DNA from: Campylorhamphus procurvoides
Lineage: Eukaryota > Chordata > Aves > Passeriformes > Dendrocolaptidae
Length of the DNA stretch: 64,000 nucleotides
Direction: 5' to 3'
Assembly: GCA_013396655.1 (NCBI GenBank)
Contig: WBMV01008432.1
Coordinates: forward strand, 105,723 to 169,722
The translations under genes and the position numbers were made by a program. The notes beneath the pieces were generated by a model. It searched no databases and was not told where the DNA came from. It saw only the letters and a program-made list of their open reading frames with translations. Below are positions 28,140-41,345 of the stretch, piece after piece; positions within the stretch are counted from its first letter, which is position 1, and each line of letters begins with the position of its first letter.

Positions 28140-30194
28140 AGGGTATGTGTCTTTGTAGTCTTCGGAGACATTCTTCCTTGTTTGATCACTGACTTTCATA
28201 CTTTTATCAAAACCCATGACTCAGCATTTTTAGGCCTAAGTGTAGTGTCCCTTAGTTACCTCTTCTCTAAGTTAGAACGTGCTGGCTTTTTTATGATTGT
28301 TTCATGTCCTGATCATTCTTGCTGCAAGTTGCTGTGCTGTCTGCTAGATTTGGGCATAACCTGGTGTATATACCTTGTATTCTTGCTACTTGGCATCTGC
28401 CTCCTTGACAGATTCAGCTCTCTTATAATGTTCACACCTCGATCACTGAAAGCTGTTGAAGGAGAGAAGTATATTCCCAGGTAGCCGGAGTATGTAATGA
28501 ATGTGTTTCTGCTACCAGCTTACTCTCTCCTAACCTGTTAAACCTTTGGCATCTCTTTGTAGTGAATGTGTTAAGGTATGTTATCCTCAGCCAGCGTGGC
28601 CTCAGGTAGTAGACTTTGTGGAGCATGGGTATGCTACAGTGAACTCTGGGTGAATATCCTGATATGTATGCAATTGCTTATCCCAATACCTTGATAATTA
28701 GCTTCCTTAATTGTACAGTTTTTTCACGTAGGGAATGATTCAGAAAGCCTGTAAATTCTGGAGAGATCGCACAATTGGGTTCTCTGTGTTTCTTCGTTTC
28801 TGTGTCAAATATGGTCATTTGGAGGGTATGATGACTTTACCGACTGCAAGCAAAATTCACACTATACTCAAAATGTCTTTGAATTCTTCCTTCATTTTGC
28901 CTAGTAATAAATAATAAAGGCTGGGTTAAGGTCTCTTGTCACTCATGTGTGACCTCACAACAGTTTTACAGTCTGATCTAGCAATCAGTATCTGCAGTAA
29001 ATGCAGTTGACTCCCTTTTTTGAGCAGTGCTGAAACTTAGTCTTTTGAATTTTCTTAGAGCATGATATCTTCAGGTTTTCTGTTTGATATTAATTGGAAT
29101 TTTAAGCTCACAAGAAACAGAATTTTTTATGCAAGAGCCCGCCAATATATTTAACTGCTTTTTGGAAGAGAACCAATCCTAATAAAAAACCCCAAATTTG
29201 CTTGTTTGCAGTAGTTGGTCCTTATATTGGATCACTGTATTAAATCTTTTTGAGACAAGAGCACAGATAGAGAGCAGTGTTTTAATGAATTTCCTTAATA
29301 AAAGTAAATTGTGTCATGGGTTTTATGACTCTGCAGGAAGAGCATCTGGATATGTATGTAAATCCCATGTTTACACTGATTATGTCTTTGGAATTAGATC
29401 TTATTTTGCTTTCCAGTCGGTTATATGGGTCCTCTCCTGGGTTAACTGTGGTGCACTTTCTTAAAGCTTAACAGAAATCAGCAAGCTGAAAAAAGAAGAC
29501 ATTTTGTGGAAGGCTTTTATAAGGTTTCCAGGTTCTAATGAACAACTGTTGTTCAAGGCTTGTAGCCCTTCCTACTTCTTGTCACACAGATGCCGGAATT
29601 AATTGATTGTGCATTTTTAAAATTGTGGATTCAGAAGCTTTGCTACAATCCAGTAAGCTTAGTAAGTTGCTCCCAAATTATGTCTCTTTTAGAAAGAAGA
29701 AAGAATTTAGGGCATAGTTATTTCTCGTTCTTGCACTGAACTTTTCTAAATTAACTGTTAAATTCAGCAGACATTAGTAACATGTTTTCTGAATTCATGG
29801 ATTTCGACTGAATGTGTGTAGCTGGGGAGCTGTTCTTTTACTGTACCATTTATTTTCTGCTGGTCTACTTACCTCCTGCTGAATATAAAATGACTTTTCT
29901 TATTCTGATGTTACAGGTGAGAAAGTTGCAAATGCACATTAAAAAAACAAGCAAACAGACTGATATATTTTCTTCCTTTTTCTCCAAATAGGCAGACAGC
30001 TGCATGATTTTGGAGTAATTTCATTTTTTACTGCCACAATATAACCCTAAAGCAAGTGGACACTATATTATGTTCTTGCATCCTCACTTTTGGATTACAT
30101 GCTATCCTGAGAAGTGGCCAAAACAACTGAAGTTGGGAGGAAAAAGTAATAATTGTATTGCTGTGAGTTGAGACAATTCTGGTTGTGCAACTGA
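28140..30194. other. Intron DNA, nothing recognised
   Basis: AT-rich unique sequence with no supported exon, RNA gene or transposon. Confidence 0.5.
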
Positions 30195-30446
30195 AGATTA
30201 GAGGCAGTGAGCACAAACTGAAATGCAGGGGCTTCCTTCTGAACATTAGGAGACTGCGAGGGGGGCTGTGCTTTGGCACAGGGTACCCAGGGAGATTGTG
30301 GAGTTTCCCACCTTGGAGGTACTCACAAGCCACCTGGATATTGTGCTGAACAACGTGTTCTAGGTAGTCTGACTTGAGGAAGGGGGTTGGACAAGATGAC
30401 CTCCAGAGGTCCCTTCCTTTCCAGCCCCAGCTATTCTGTGATTCTT
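30195..30446 (+). mobile_element. CR1 LINE 3' end, plus strand
   Basis: A clear CR1 tail: 'gcacaaactgaaatgcaggg' near 30210, 'cccagggagattgtggagtt' near 30287, 'gacaagatgacctccagagg' near 30391 and the terminal ATTCTGTGATTCT at 30433-30445. Strongly 5'-truncated, as is typical. It retains the 3' terminus used for target-primed insertion. Confidence 0.92.
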
Positions 30447-33400
30447 TAGGCTTTTTCACAGCAGACTTGTTTCCATAGTAGTCAGAAATGATAGTAAATT
30501 ATTTCTTCCACATTTAAAAAGCTGTCAACATTTTTCTCTGAAACATGACTTGGAAAGTTGCTACCTCCAAAAATTGTTCTCTTTCTTCCATAAGTATTTT
30601 CTTTTCTAATACTTGGAAGGCATTTCAGTGAAAAATATTTGACCAGAAATTGATTTAAACCAACTTCAGAAGGTGAAAATCAATTATTGTTAAGTGTCTA
30701 TTGAAGGCTGTAGATGAAGGTCACTTTAGGTAAAGCAACCTAACTTCTGCTTTGTAGAAGGCATCTTCCCGTAATAAGCTTTTTAGAGAAGAGGGAAAAC
30801 TGAAGCAAATACAGATTTCTGTTAAAGCATTTGCACCTTGGTAATATATTTGGCAAATTTGAATTTTAATGTTATTTTAGAATGTCAACTGCTGCTCTAA
30901 TTTGGAATTTAAATAAGAATTGACAACTTTTCACAGACCAGAAATACTGTTTTCTGACTGTCTTTTGTAACATATCACAAGAGTTTCACAAAGGAAGGTG
31001 AGAGATATGCTTTGATTGAATGACTTTGATTTGAATTTGTCACCTTATTCATAACTTCTTCTATTGCCGAGAAGCATAAGCCCTTAAAAACTTTGTCAGT
31101 AAGCAAGTGTAGCCTAACTTTTAACCCACTGAAAATATTTCCACTCTGTGAAGAGAAAAGAAGTGACACAAAATTTCCTACGGTGAGAGTGAGAACTACT
31201 CTGGGGACAACAGAAACACTCTAAGCTTTTAGCTGGCTAAAAAAAAAAAAAAAAGAAAAAAAAAGGTGTAAACCAAACCAGTTTGCTTTATTGAAGAATC
31301 ATCTTGTTTTGTTATGACAGTCTTTTTGAAGGCAAGGTTGTATGCGTGCTTTCCCATTGAGATGATAAGGTTTGCCTTAGTTTTACAGGTGGGCAAAAGT
31401 AGTAGCTTTCAGGAAAAAAAGAAAAAAGTTTTTTGAAAAATGTGGTATTTCTGTTGAATTTATGAAGTAAAAATGCATATTCTGCCCCCGAAGTGCCAAA
31501 AAGATGAGGTGGTCCATCCAAGGCACACATTCAGATGTGCCAGCAGTGTAAATTGCTGATCACTGAGGAAAAACTGGTCGTGTGTTCTTTCATTCAGTGC
31601 TGAGGTAGCTATTTACCTTGCAAAAACTTTCTACCTTCAATATGAAAGAAGACTAGGAAAAGAAAACCCCATGTCATTCCAGAGTAATGTACAAGGCAAA
31701 AAAAAAATAAATCTGTTTGGCCATTTTTACTTACTGTCACTTCTCTATGTAACTTTTGTGAAATTCTGTGTATGAATTTTAGGTTTTAGCAGCAAAAATG
31801 TTTGGAGGGTGAAGTGGGCTGTGAAGCAGTTTGCTATCTGCACTTGTCATGGGTAGCCTGTTCCCCAGGGCTTTTGAAACGAAAGGAAATCTGGATATTT
31901 TTGCAGAGCTGGTCTGCAACACTGACAGAAAAGTACCTAGACAAAAGTGGAGCTCTTCAGAAGACTTAACATCAGACCTTGCAACAGCCACGAGATCTTT
32001 AGTCTTAGAGATAATAACAAATTCATCTTGGTTATCAAAGGGGGTGTTAGTGAATACGGTGAACACCTTTCACATGCTGTGGAAATCCACTGATCACTTC
32101 TGACCTGCCTGTTTTGTGGATTGCTGCCAATGAAAGTATTAGCTGGCGGTCCCGTGTAATTGTCCATTGCAGCTAGTGTGACTCTGGAAGTTGTTCAGAA
32201 GACATAGGGAAAACAAAGGGGGGTTTTGTGTGTGTGTGTCATTGTTGGGCTTTTGTTTCTTTGTGATACACTAACATTTTGATATTATTTGGCTTATGTA
32301 ATCAAATGTTTGGAACATTTGAGAGTAGAATTTGTGTTAAAAGTAATCTAAAACATTTTATTCTTTTTAGAAACCAAATGTTCATGTTTTGCAATAACTT
32401 TAAAGGTTTGTGTCAAACTGCTCATATCCTGTAGTAGAAATTGAGCAAACCAAAATGATTCATAATTCTGTTGTACTGGTATTTCCTTTGAGCTCTCACC
32501 TTAAGAACGTGCTACTAAAATTCTGCTTCAATAGCTGAAGAATATTATTTGCCTTTTTGATAAACTGGTGCTCCAGCTGACCAGGAGCACAGTGGCAGAA
32601 TCTTGACTGAGCTTACTTAAAGACTGCTCCCTGAGGCTTTCCTGCCCACAGGCTTATTGCATACATGGTTATTTGATTTGCATATAGAAGTTTGTTTCTA
32701 ATGGCTATTATCCTCCTTTCCATGGTGCATCCACTGGCAGATTTATTAAACCATGGAATTTCCAGCAACCTACAGCAGGCTTGTACACTGCAGCTACTGC
32801 GCCGTGACTACTGCCATGGTGTAGCAGCTTTTGAAAGTGTTGCAGGTGAAGTGCTATATGTGCTCTTCAGTATTTAAAAGGATTTAAAGTGAGATCACAT
32901 TTTCCTACAGCATTTTATTGCTCTTTACCAATGCAACCTCCACTTCTGTCAATGGCAGAGTTTTTGTATTTTAGTAGAAAATGTTATTCTAATATGTAAA
33001 ACACTTATGAAGTGTTGGTGAATTTGAAAAACATCAGTATGGACTGTATTACTAAAAAGGTATTTCTTATACTAGTCTGTGTCAGGGAAAAGCCTTTTCT
33101 AATGGTCTCAATCTTTGCCAAAATGCAAGAGACTCTCCAAACAAAGTAGGGGGCTGCCAGTTTAGCTTTAGCACACAAGCACAGAAATTCATGGTGTTTT
33201 CCCAAAGGTGAAATGTACTTCTGCTCTTGGAATGTTTTTGTGAATTTTTTACATTGCATGGAATATTTTTTAAGAGGGGAAAGAAGGTAAGGGTAGGAGT
33301 TAAAAGTACATTACCCTGCATAAAAAAATTTTCCTCCCTCATTACAAAAACAACTTGTCTTTCTCTAAAATCAATTAGAAACTTTTCTTTTACTTACCCT

Positions 33401-33617
33401 CCCATTCCCAGACATCCTCACCCTCTAACTGGTCAGATAGTTTTTCTAACAGATATCAAAATTTTGCTTCTACTTTATATATGTTTGTGTTACCACATGT
33501 TGAAATTTTACACATACATTTCCCCCTCATTTCTTCACTTTCACTCTTGTTTCCAAGGTGTGCAAAAGCAGGGATGACACTAGGAGCATGCTTATGTAGT
33601 AGTTACTTGCTCCCTAA
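30447..33617. other. Intron DNA, no gene seen
   Basis: Unique-looking AT-rich sequence. It holds an interrupted poly-A run at 31239-31264 and overlapping open frames on both strands at 31779-32103 that have no splice or homology support. Confidence 0.5.
31239..31264 (+). repeat. Interrupted poly-A run
   Basis: Sixteen A, one G, then nine A. May be a retroposed tail or simple sequence; no processed gene body was recognised upstream. Confidence 0.85.
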
Positions 33618-33857
33618 TCAGGATGTTGGATGGGTTGGAGAGGGGAAGGTTGGGTGATTATGGAGTATTTGATTACCGTGGCATTTGTGAATTAGCCAGG
33701 AGTCTCGGGCAGGTCCTGTAGGTGGCCTGAGCGACCCAGCCTGCAAGTGTGGTGATCTTGACTCCTGAAGAACCTGGCTGGCAGTCCACCAGGGCACAGG
33801 GGATTGCTGAGGTGTGAGACCAGTGGAACTCACTGAAACATTGTCAAAACCAAACAA
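33618..33857. other. Unexplained GC-richer segment
   Basis: About 240 bases, noticeably richer in G and C than the flanks, with 'agccaggagtctcgggcag' and 'gtccaccagggcacaggg'. A 79-codon minus-strand frame covers it. It resembles transposon-derived sequence in composition, but I cannot assign a family. Confidence 0.3.
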
Positions 33858-34897
33858 TTTTGAGTAATTGGTAAATTCCGATTCAAATAATGCTGTGTTT
33901 TTCCTTATCTTCTCTACTTCTGACCTTCACATCATGCTTTGTGTTATCTTGTCTTCTGCTTTCTGTCAGCCCAAATGGCTGACTTCAGTAACTGACTTCC
34001 ATTGTCCCTGAAATAATATATGTATGACACCTTTCTGTGTCAGGTGCAGTATTTTCAATTCTCAAAGCCTTTGGATTTTTTTTGTTGAAGTCCTTAGTCT
34101 CTCTCTCTCTTACACTTAGTGTTTTCTGTTTGGCAGAAAACAGGAAAAATATTTTTAGTTGTCACTCAAATCTTAGCTGAGTGAACTCACCTGAATCTGG
34201 TAAGTATCCTGTTGGTTTATATATTTGAGTAACAGTGTGGCACAGGTTTGTATATTGTTCTTACTAACTAGAGGTCTTGCTTTTTATTAAGAGGTCTATG
34301 TTCTTTGAGGAAAAACATTTAAAAGAAGAATCCATGGAAATAAGCTGAGCTCTATCACATTTTCAATATTGTCTAAAAGTTAAATATGCTTGACAGTAGT
34401 AGCTGTGTAAATCAAAATGCTGTTGAGTTTTCTTTGGTGACCATACAAACCAAAAACTAGGAGAAATCTGGTGTGTGTTTATAGCAGCAATCTTTACTTG
34501 TACAGGAAGTTCTCACTCATTGCAGAGCAGTTAAGTGAGCAGCCTACCCAGGATTGTAGATTTGGTGGTAAGCCCTCATACTTTGAGAGTTTTAAACATT
34601 CCCAAACTGCTCTGTAAAGCAACTTACGTTACTTTAGACATATACTCTAGATGTGTGCAGTGCCAGAGAGGATTGAATGACTGAACCCTGTTGTCCATTC
34701 CTGTGAGTAAATTTCTTCACTTGCAGTGTTTTCTGTCCAAAATGTAGATGGAAAACTAAAGCACAGCCAAGGTCATGCTAGAGCTCTGCATGTTACACCA
34801 AGATACAAACCTTGGGGTACCACCACATTCAGATTTTCTCTTTGTGGGAGGAACTGACTTGGAAGTTATAATGCAGTACTGGGGAGTCTCCTTAGCA

Positions 34898-34919
34898 ATT
34901 ACTATTATTATTATTATTT
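34898..34919 (+). repeat. Short ATT trinucleotide microsatellite
   Basis: About six imperfect units of ATT/TTA ending in TTATTTA. A small simple repeat with no coding context. Confidence 0.9.
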
Positions 34920-35164
34920 ATGCATTACAAGGTTAGCAGTGTGATCATGTAAGTTTCATAAAACATTTATAGCCTTCCCCACACCTTGGCTGGAGAACAA
35001 ATTCCTTCTCACCCTTTGATATGGATCTTTAATTAGTGATGAAAGGAAATTGAACAACACAGTGGTTATTATTTTTGAAAGAAGTAGACTACATTAGTCT
35101 AAGTGAAATAAAGTATCTTGGAAGCCATTTTTGATGCCCCAATATGAGAAGAAATGATGTAAAA

Positions 35165-35280
35165 GTGGACTGAGCTCAGTAGAGAGCTATGAAACACCAC
35201 AGAATCTGAAGTGCTTGCTTGTACTCTGAGGAGAGGCTGAAGGACTGGGGCTTATTTGGCATGGAAAAAAGACAACTATA
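35165..35280 (+). mobile_element. Small CR1 fragment, plus strand
   Basis: 'ctgaggagaggctgaaggac' near 35226 followed by 'tggggcttatttggcatgga' corresponds to a well-conserved internal CR1 stretch. Both sides decay quickly, so it is a short internal piece. Confidence 0.7.
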
Positions 35281-35599
35281 GAACATGGGTATATAGTAGT
35301 AGTCTGCCTGTATTTGTAAAGCAGTTTCCTAACATACGAATTCAGGCTCTTTACTTGGATATAAAGCAAGAGAATGAGAATGATCATGATTTGAATCAGG
35401 TAATATGTCTAGTACTTTATTAATAGCTTTTCATACTATTTTTGAGTATTTTTTTTTAAATAATGGCTTTTCCTGGTAATGGTTTTACGCTTACAGGGTT
35501 GTGACAGCAACCAGTATTTGCTTGGGATAATATAGCTTGGTCTGGAGTAAGTGCTTTCTTTAATTAGCCCAGAGTAATCATTATCACTGTGTACGCATC

Positions 35600-35790
35600 A
35601 CAAAATGAACACAAAATATTGAAGTTGGAAGGAAAATTTTGAGGTCATCTAGTTCCAATCTGTCATCTAGAATGAGTTGGCCAGGGCTGTGCCCATTTGT
35701 ATTTTTTTAGTATCTCTAGGTCCTGAAACTGATTTTAGGATAGCTACTTCTATGACCTTTGTTATGGAGATAGGGTCTCTCTGTGATAGT
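35600..35790 (-). mobile_element. Old CR1 3' end, minus strand
   Basis: The plus strand reads 'gttggaaggaaaattttgag', 'gtcatctagttccaatctg' and 'ggccagggctgtgccca' near 35622-35695, the complement of the CR1 3' end. The rest is heavily decayed. It faces the small plus-strand piece about 320 bases upstream. Confidence 0.75.
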
Positions 35791-38700
35791 ACAACTCTTG
35801 TGGAAAATTGCTGAGTTGTGTGCTGCCAAGCCAGTTAGACGTAATATTCACCAGCTAGGTCAGATCCATTTTGAGTCTTCATTTGTATTCAACTTTCAGT
35901 GACTAACCACATGTTTTTCCACAGCCTGTAATTCCAACATGTTCTGTGCATTTGAGTACCACAGAATTCTGTGAAGGTAGAAAGTGGAATTAGTTGCCCT
36001 TCCTTCCTGAGGTTCCCTCTAGAGACTTGTGGAGTTACGTGGATGAGTGAATTTGAAAGATCAGACATTGTTTCTATTACTGAACTATTCTGTATTTGTC
36101 AGAGACATTATTCTTAGCTTCCTTTTTCTTACCCATAGGAGAAGCATATGATCTTCAACAGTTAGGTGTTGTCAGATTTGCACAGAAAAAAAATTATGGA
36201 GTATACTGTACATTCTAAATTCAAATATTTTAAAATATCTATATACATAGTCATAAACTGTAATCATCAGTTTGGAGGTGATTATTGTCTTTGTCTGTAA
36301 GGTAGAATTAGAAATGTCAATTTTGTTATACTGTAGATCTGGAACTGCTGAAGAGTCTAATAGTCCAACAGGTTTAAGTTGGGTCACTGTTACGAAAAAA
36401 AACTCTACACCAAAGCCAACCAACCAACCAACTTAAAAAAAAAACTCCCCCAAGCCAAACAGCAGAATACCCCAAAAGAAAACACAAATAAAACCCCAAA
36501 TCAAGCAAGCAACACCGCCTCCTGAATGCATATCAAGAGCCTGAAAAAGGGTAAGGTTTTTTCTCCCAAATCCTTTTGTGTTAGACTACTGTTAAGTCTG
36601 ATTATTTTGCTGTTCCCCATTTGTTTTTAAGCACAGGTTTATAGGCAGAATGCAGATGTTGCCTCTGTGACCTTTACAAGTTGTATTTGTACTGTTGCTG
36701 TGAACTGTAACGATGGCCTGTTCTGTGTAACATTTCAAATGACCTTGGGGGAGTTTGAAGTATTGTTTATTTCAAGTATATGATGACAGTTGATGTATAG
36801 AGTCTTACTTTTTGCTACCTCCATCTACTTCGGCAGGTCTTTTTTGATGACTTCTTTCTGTGTTTCTTTCATGTATCAATTGTATAAGGAGAATGCTGTT
36901 TTTCTAATTATATGTACAGTCACAAACCCACTGGTGTACATATGCACATAAAACCAAAAGTGTTTTTCACTTGTTCTTCTCTAATTCTGTAGTAATTTAG
37001 GTGTAATTTCTTAGAATTACATGAATGTTTTGTCAATGAGTTTTAGTAGCTAAAATGCATTTAACTGTGGAAAAGACAGTCAAACTTGCTTGCTGTTCCT
37101 TATCTACATAGGTGGTGAAATGGGTAACCCTCTGCTTATCTCAAAAAAAGGGAGCCTGATCATAGTGTACAGATCTGATTTACTGACATTTTCTAGGTTT
37201 GAAAAGAAAATTAAAAAGAACTACAGTGTGTTTGCTGCCTTGGTTGTGTGTTAAGTATGGGTGTCACTTCAGGACCATTTTACTGATGTTATCAGCCTAC
37301 CAATAGGTGCCTTTCAACAGAGGGTGCTGCTTGTACACACAGGAGGGAGCATTGTGAGGGCTTAGATTTTTTTTTCTTTTTTTTTTTTTTTTTTCTGGTC
37401 TCCAACTCTGCCAGATCACATATTGTCTCCTTTCAGACTAGCTTTCAGCTCATACAGAGAGCATACAGGGCTCTCCTTAAAAATTCAAAAAGATGGAAGG
37501 ATAGGATAGTAACATTGCCTTTCACAAGTGTATTCAGGCTCTCTGGTGTGCTTTGATAGTGACACTGTGCTATATAACATGAACTTAGTTTTGTAACTTG
37601 AAATATGTAGCCTGAGAATCTGGTCAGAGGAAGTCCATACAAATGGGCTCCCTGAGTTGCTGCATTCTCCTAGGGCAAAATGTGCAAAACATTGTAGTAT
37701 TACATGTGCACCCTCTTATTGCAGTCATGTTCAGATGCTTTCCTTTCTGTGAGTAGGATAGTGTCACCTACTGATTATTTGGGTCATTAACAAGGTGGTT
37801 GTTGTAGAATCTTCTGTGCAACGTGTGTATTGCAGGTGAACTATAATGTGGATGCTTTCTCAGCCTTACTTATTTGGGAGTTGGACAGTGGGATCCAGAC
37901 TTTAGTGTCCAGTCTGGTACCCTGTAGCCTGCACTGCCTTTCCTGACCTGTTGCTTCTGCCACTCCATGTCCAGCTGGTTTGTGCATCTACAGAATTACC
38001 TTGTGTGATGTCTAACTCTCTCAGAGCATGTGGGAGAAATGACTGCTGTAGTATGTCGAGGTGGCAAAGTGCTTCTTGTACAAATGTGGTGGTAATGACA
38101 AAGCCTGTGTATGCAAAAAAGTGTCAGATAGTAAACCAGTTTTGGTGGTATCACAGCACACATTCCATCTGTTGGTTTTGGTACACCTCAGGTAGGGATC
38201 ATCTCTTCTTCAAATGATCTGTGTAGCCATCTAATGGAAAGATATCATAGACCTGATCATAGACTAAGCTCTTGCCCTGGCAGGTTGTTTTTGCCAGCAG
38301 CTGTTGATTGTAACATCCGCTCTTTAGGCCTCCCTATCCTTTTGTGACTTCAAAGGCATATGCTAGATTCATGCAGCATCCTCATATTCCCATGAGAGAA
38401 AAACCTGTAATGGATCTAAGCTGACTTATGTTTTGCTGCTCATAACTTGATTACTCTTCATGTCTATTGCGAAACTTACCCTGATGTGGTTTGTGTCCCT
38501 CTCGGTGACCAACACACTGAAAATATAAATCTGTTCAGGCCTGACTCTTGAGATTCTTGTAATAAACTTGGCTCTGGTTTCTCCCTAAAGTAGTCTCCAG
38601 TGTATGCCACAATGGCAGCCATCACTGGCTGCAGCTGGACACTCTTGTGAAGGCTTGTTCAGTGGTAAACAATTGAAATAAATGCACCCCTGGAATCAGT

Positions 38701-39879
38701 CTTCTGAAACTGTAGTAAAAGAATGCTTTGTAGTTTTGGCAAATTTTTTGCTTTACTTCTAGGGAGACGCTTGAATATAATAGACCTGGGCAGGGGATGC
38801 TGTACCACCAATTCGCAGTGATATGAGCATAAATAAGTAATTTTAAGGCAGTATGATACACAAGCAGAATGATGCAGAGGTGGAATGAGAGAGGACCTGT
38901 ATGAAACTGCAAATTGCTCAGAAACTTCTATTGAATGTTTCTGGATAGTAATATTGTAATGAGGGAGCAGCTGACATTTGCAGAATGCAAGTCTCTTCTC
39001 TCTGAGGCGTGGTGTTTGTCAGAACTGGAAGACTACTGTCATGTCATGCTTTGAGACAGGGGAGGGTGCTGGGGCTGAGAGGCTCTCAGCCCCAGCTGAG
39101 TTCCTCAGAGGTACCTACAGCAGCCAGAGAGAGCTTCAACAATAATTTTCAGGAACATTTATAAATAGTCTTCTTTTTAGAAAGGAAAGCCCATTCTTTC
39201 TGTTTAATAAGATGTGTTGTGGTTTGTGTGTTGGTGGATTTCAGTTGAAAGTAGATTGGCTTGCAATAATACTGACAGTTTGACAATTAAAAGAGCATTT
39301 TCTTTTCTAACTACTTGAGATTTGTATGAGTTTCTAATGAAGATTTTTCTGTTATTCTTACTTCATAGCTTGCAAGAAACTTGTATCTCTAAAAATAGTC
39401 TTTTCTGGATATTTGTCTCATTTATTTCATTATTGTTTTATCAGTTTTCTTTAAGAAGGTGAATGTAAGCTTTAGAATCTGGATTTATACTTCCACAGTC
39501 AGCTATTAACTGGAGGTTTCCAGTTAGAGGTGTGTGCTTTTGAATCCTGTTCATCCTTCTTTCATCCCTCCATATGTTGTTGCCTTAATTTCCTTCAGCC
39601 GCAGTTAGAGATTATATGAGACTACATATTAACTTTCTACAGATGACTAGCAGTAGAGTGAGGACTGTAGGAGCACAGTCACCTTCCATTTGTATGTTCA
39701 GAAACATTCTTGAAAAGAACTCACTTGTTCCATTATTTCCCCAAGGACAGAACTGAGTCTGACCATTCTGCAGTTCCCCTAAAGACCTCTTGACCTTTTC
39801 GGGTTTTTTGAACCTAAGCTTGGTTTAACATTTGGTTTTGTCTAGTCATTAGGGGCCTCCCCAGTCTTCATCTACTTCA
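35791..39879. other. Intron DNA with an A-rich tract
   Basis: No gene is supported. The notable items are an A/C-rich low-complexity tract at 36396-36515 (AACC repeats and A runs) and a poly-T run at 37368-37394. Remaining sequence is AT-rich and unique-looking. Confidence 0.5.
36396..36515 (-). repeat. A/C-rich low-complexity tract with AACC units
   Basis: Contains four AACC-like units near 36416-36432, A runs and CCCCAAA blocks. On the minus strand it is G/T-rich, like the tract at 10318-10424. Confidence 0.85.
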
Positions 39880-41345
39880 CATGTGAGAGAGAAAGAGCGC
39901 CTTAGCATGGCATTGCCCATCTCTGTCAGTACCCTTGGATTCAGCAGGTCTTATCCCATTTGTATGGATCAAGTTCTGTTATGTAATTTCTAAGTCATCA
40001 TCAACTGATGGGCATTCTTTGAACCTCCTTGAACTCTGTCTGTAAGAACAGACACTGAAGGACTTGGCAGGTTAAAAGCAGGCAGAGAAGACATCGAGTA
40101 CCTCTGTTTTACCTGTTTCTGCTGACACTAAATCACCTACACCATTCAGTACTTATCCCATATTTTTAGTGGTCAGTCTTTTACTGTTCATGTAGCAGTA
40201 GAAACTCTTCTTGTTATCCTTCTGATGCTTGCAAGTCTTACTTGCAGCTGAGCTTTGCCTTTCCTGATATGATTTCTGCATGTCCAGGCAATGTTTCTAA
40301 ATTCCTGCTTTGCAACCTGCCCTTGCTTTCACCTCCTGTATCCTGCCTTTTTTCAGTGGAGTTCCACCATGAGTTCTTTCCTAAGCTAGGCTGGTCTCCT
40401 GGTACATCTACTTGATTTCCTGAATGTTGGACTGGACTGTTCTTGTGTTTGGAGAATGTCCTCAAAGATCTATCTGCTTTCTTGTGATCCTCTACCCATT
40501 ATTGCAGCTTTCAATGGGATCATACCTACCACTGCCCAGATCTGCTTTCTGAATGTTCACAGTCTGTGCTCTACTGCTCACAGTTCCTCTCTGCCGTCAG
40601 CATCTGGAACTCCCTAGGCTGTGATCACCACCACAGAGACAGCTAATTGGTACTGCCCAGCTGGTGGATAGCAGGTGTGCTTAGATGTACACCAGCCCAG
40701 GTTACCATGTCCAGTACCTCTCTTAAGGGTATTCTTTCTAGAAATCTCCTTGCCAGTGTGTGTCCCCACCTGGTCTGTTGTTTTCCAAGGAGATGTCAAG
40801 GAGATTAAAATCATTCACAAGAACCAAGCTTGTGCTCAAGAGTAATCCTCAGGTTGTTTAATATGCTTCGTCTATGTGGGAGGTCTGTAAGAAAGCCTTT
40901 TCTGTCATGATGCCACATTTCCTGACAACTTTTCTGATGTGGACCCACAAGCTCCCACCCAGCTGTTGTGAAAGAGCTCCATATTTCCAAACTAGTCTTT
41001 CACATTAAGGCATCCTTCACCTTCCCTCTGCATTTCCTGAAGACCATCTGTTTGTCCATCTCAACTTGGTTGTTCCTGCCGTGTCTCAGCTATTCCAGTC
41101 ACATTGTGTGGTGACTGGGTGCAGAGCTCTTGTTCCCCTCCTATGTGTTCTCAGACTGCATGTGTTTCTACCTGTGAACTTCAGACAGAGGCCTCTTCAG
41201 CCTATACTGTTGCTCCTGAAGCGCCTCTTGTTCCTGTCACTCAGGGTCCTTTACTCTTTCTATTCCTATTCCCCAATTCTTCTCTTATTTGTAGAACAAA
41301 GTCTCCCTTTCCAGCTGGAGATTATGTGAGTTTAAGAGTAATTAA
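39880..41345 (-). mobile_element. Long old CR1 fragment, minus strand
   Basis: About 1.4 kb whose plus strand follows the complement of CR1 5'/ORF1-side sequence in order: 'gtagcagtagaaactcttct' near 40194, 'gcatgtccaggcaatgtttc' near 40278, 'ttgcaacctgcccttgcttt' near 40310, 'ttgctcctgaagcgcctctt' near 41210. Substitutions and indels are abundant. This is a more complete copy of the region also seen at 1286-2030. The open frames inside, including 41066-41379, are incidental. Ends are approximate. Confidence 0.7.

Noticed and set aside
27455..28189. Several minus-strand frames of 64-112 codons
   Set aside because: They sit inside the LTR at 27328-28139 or straddle its edge, with no retroviral or host protein similarity that I can see.
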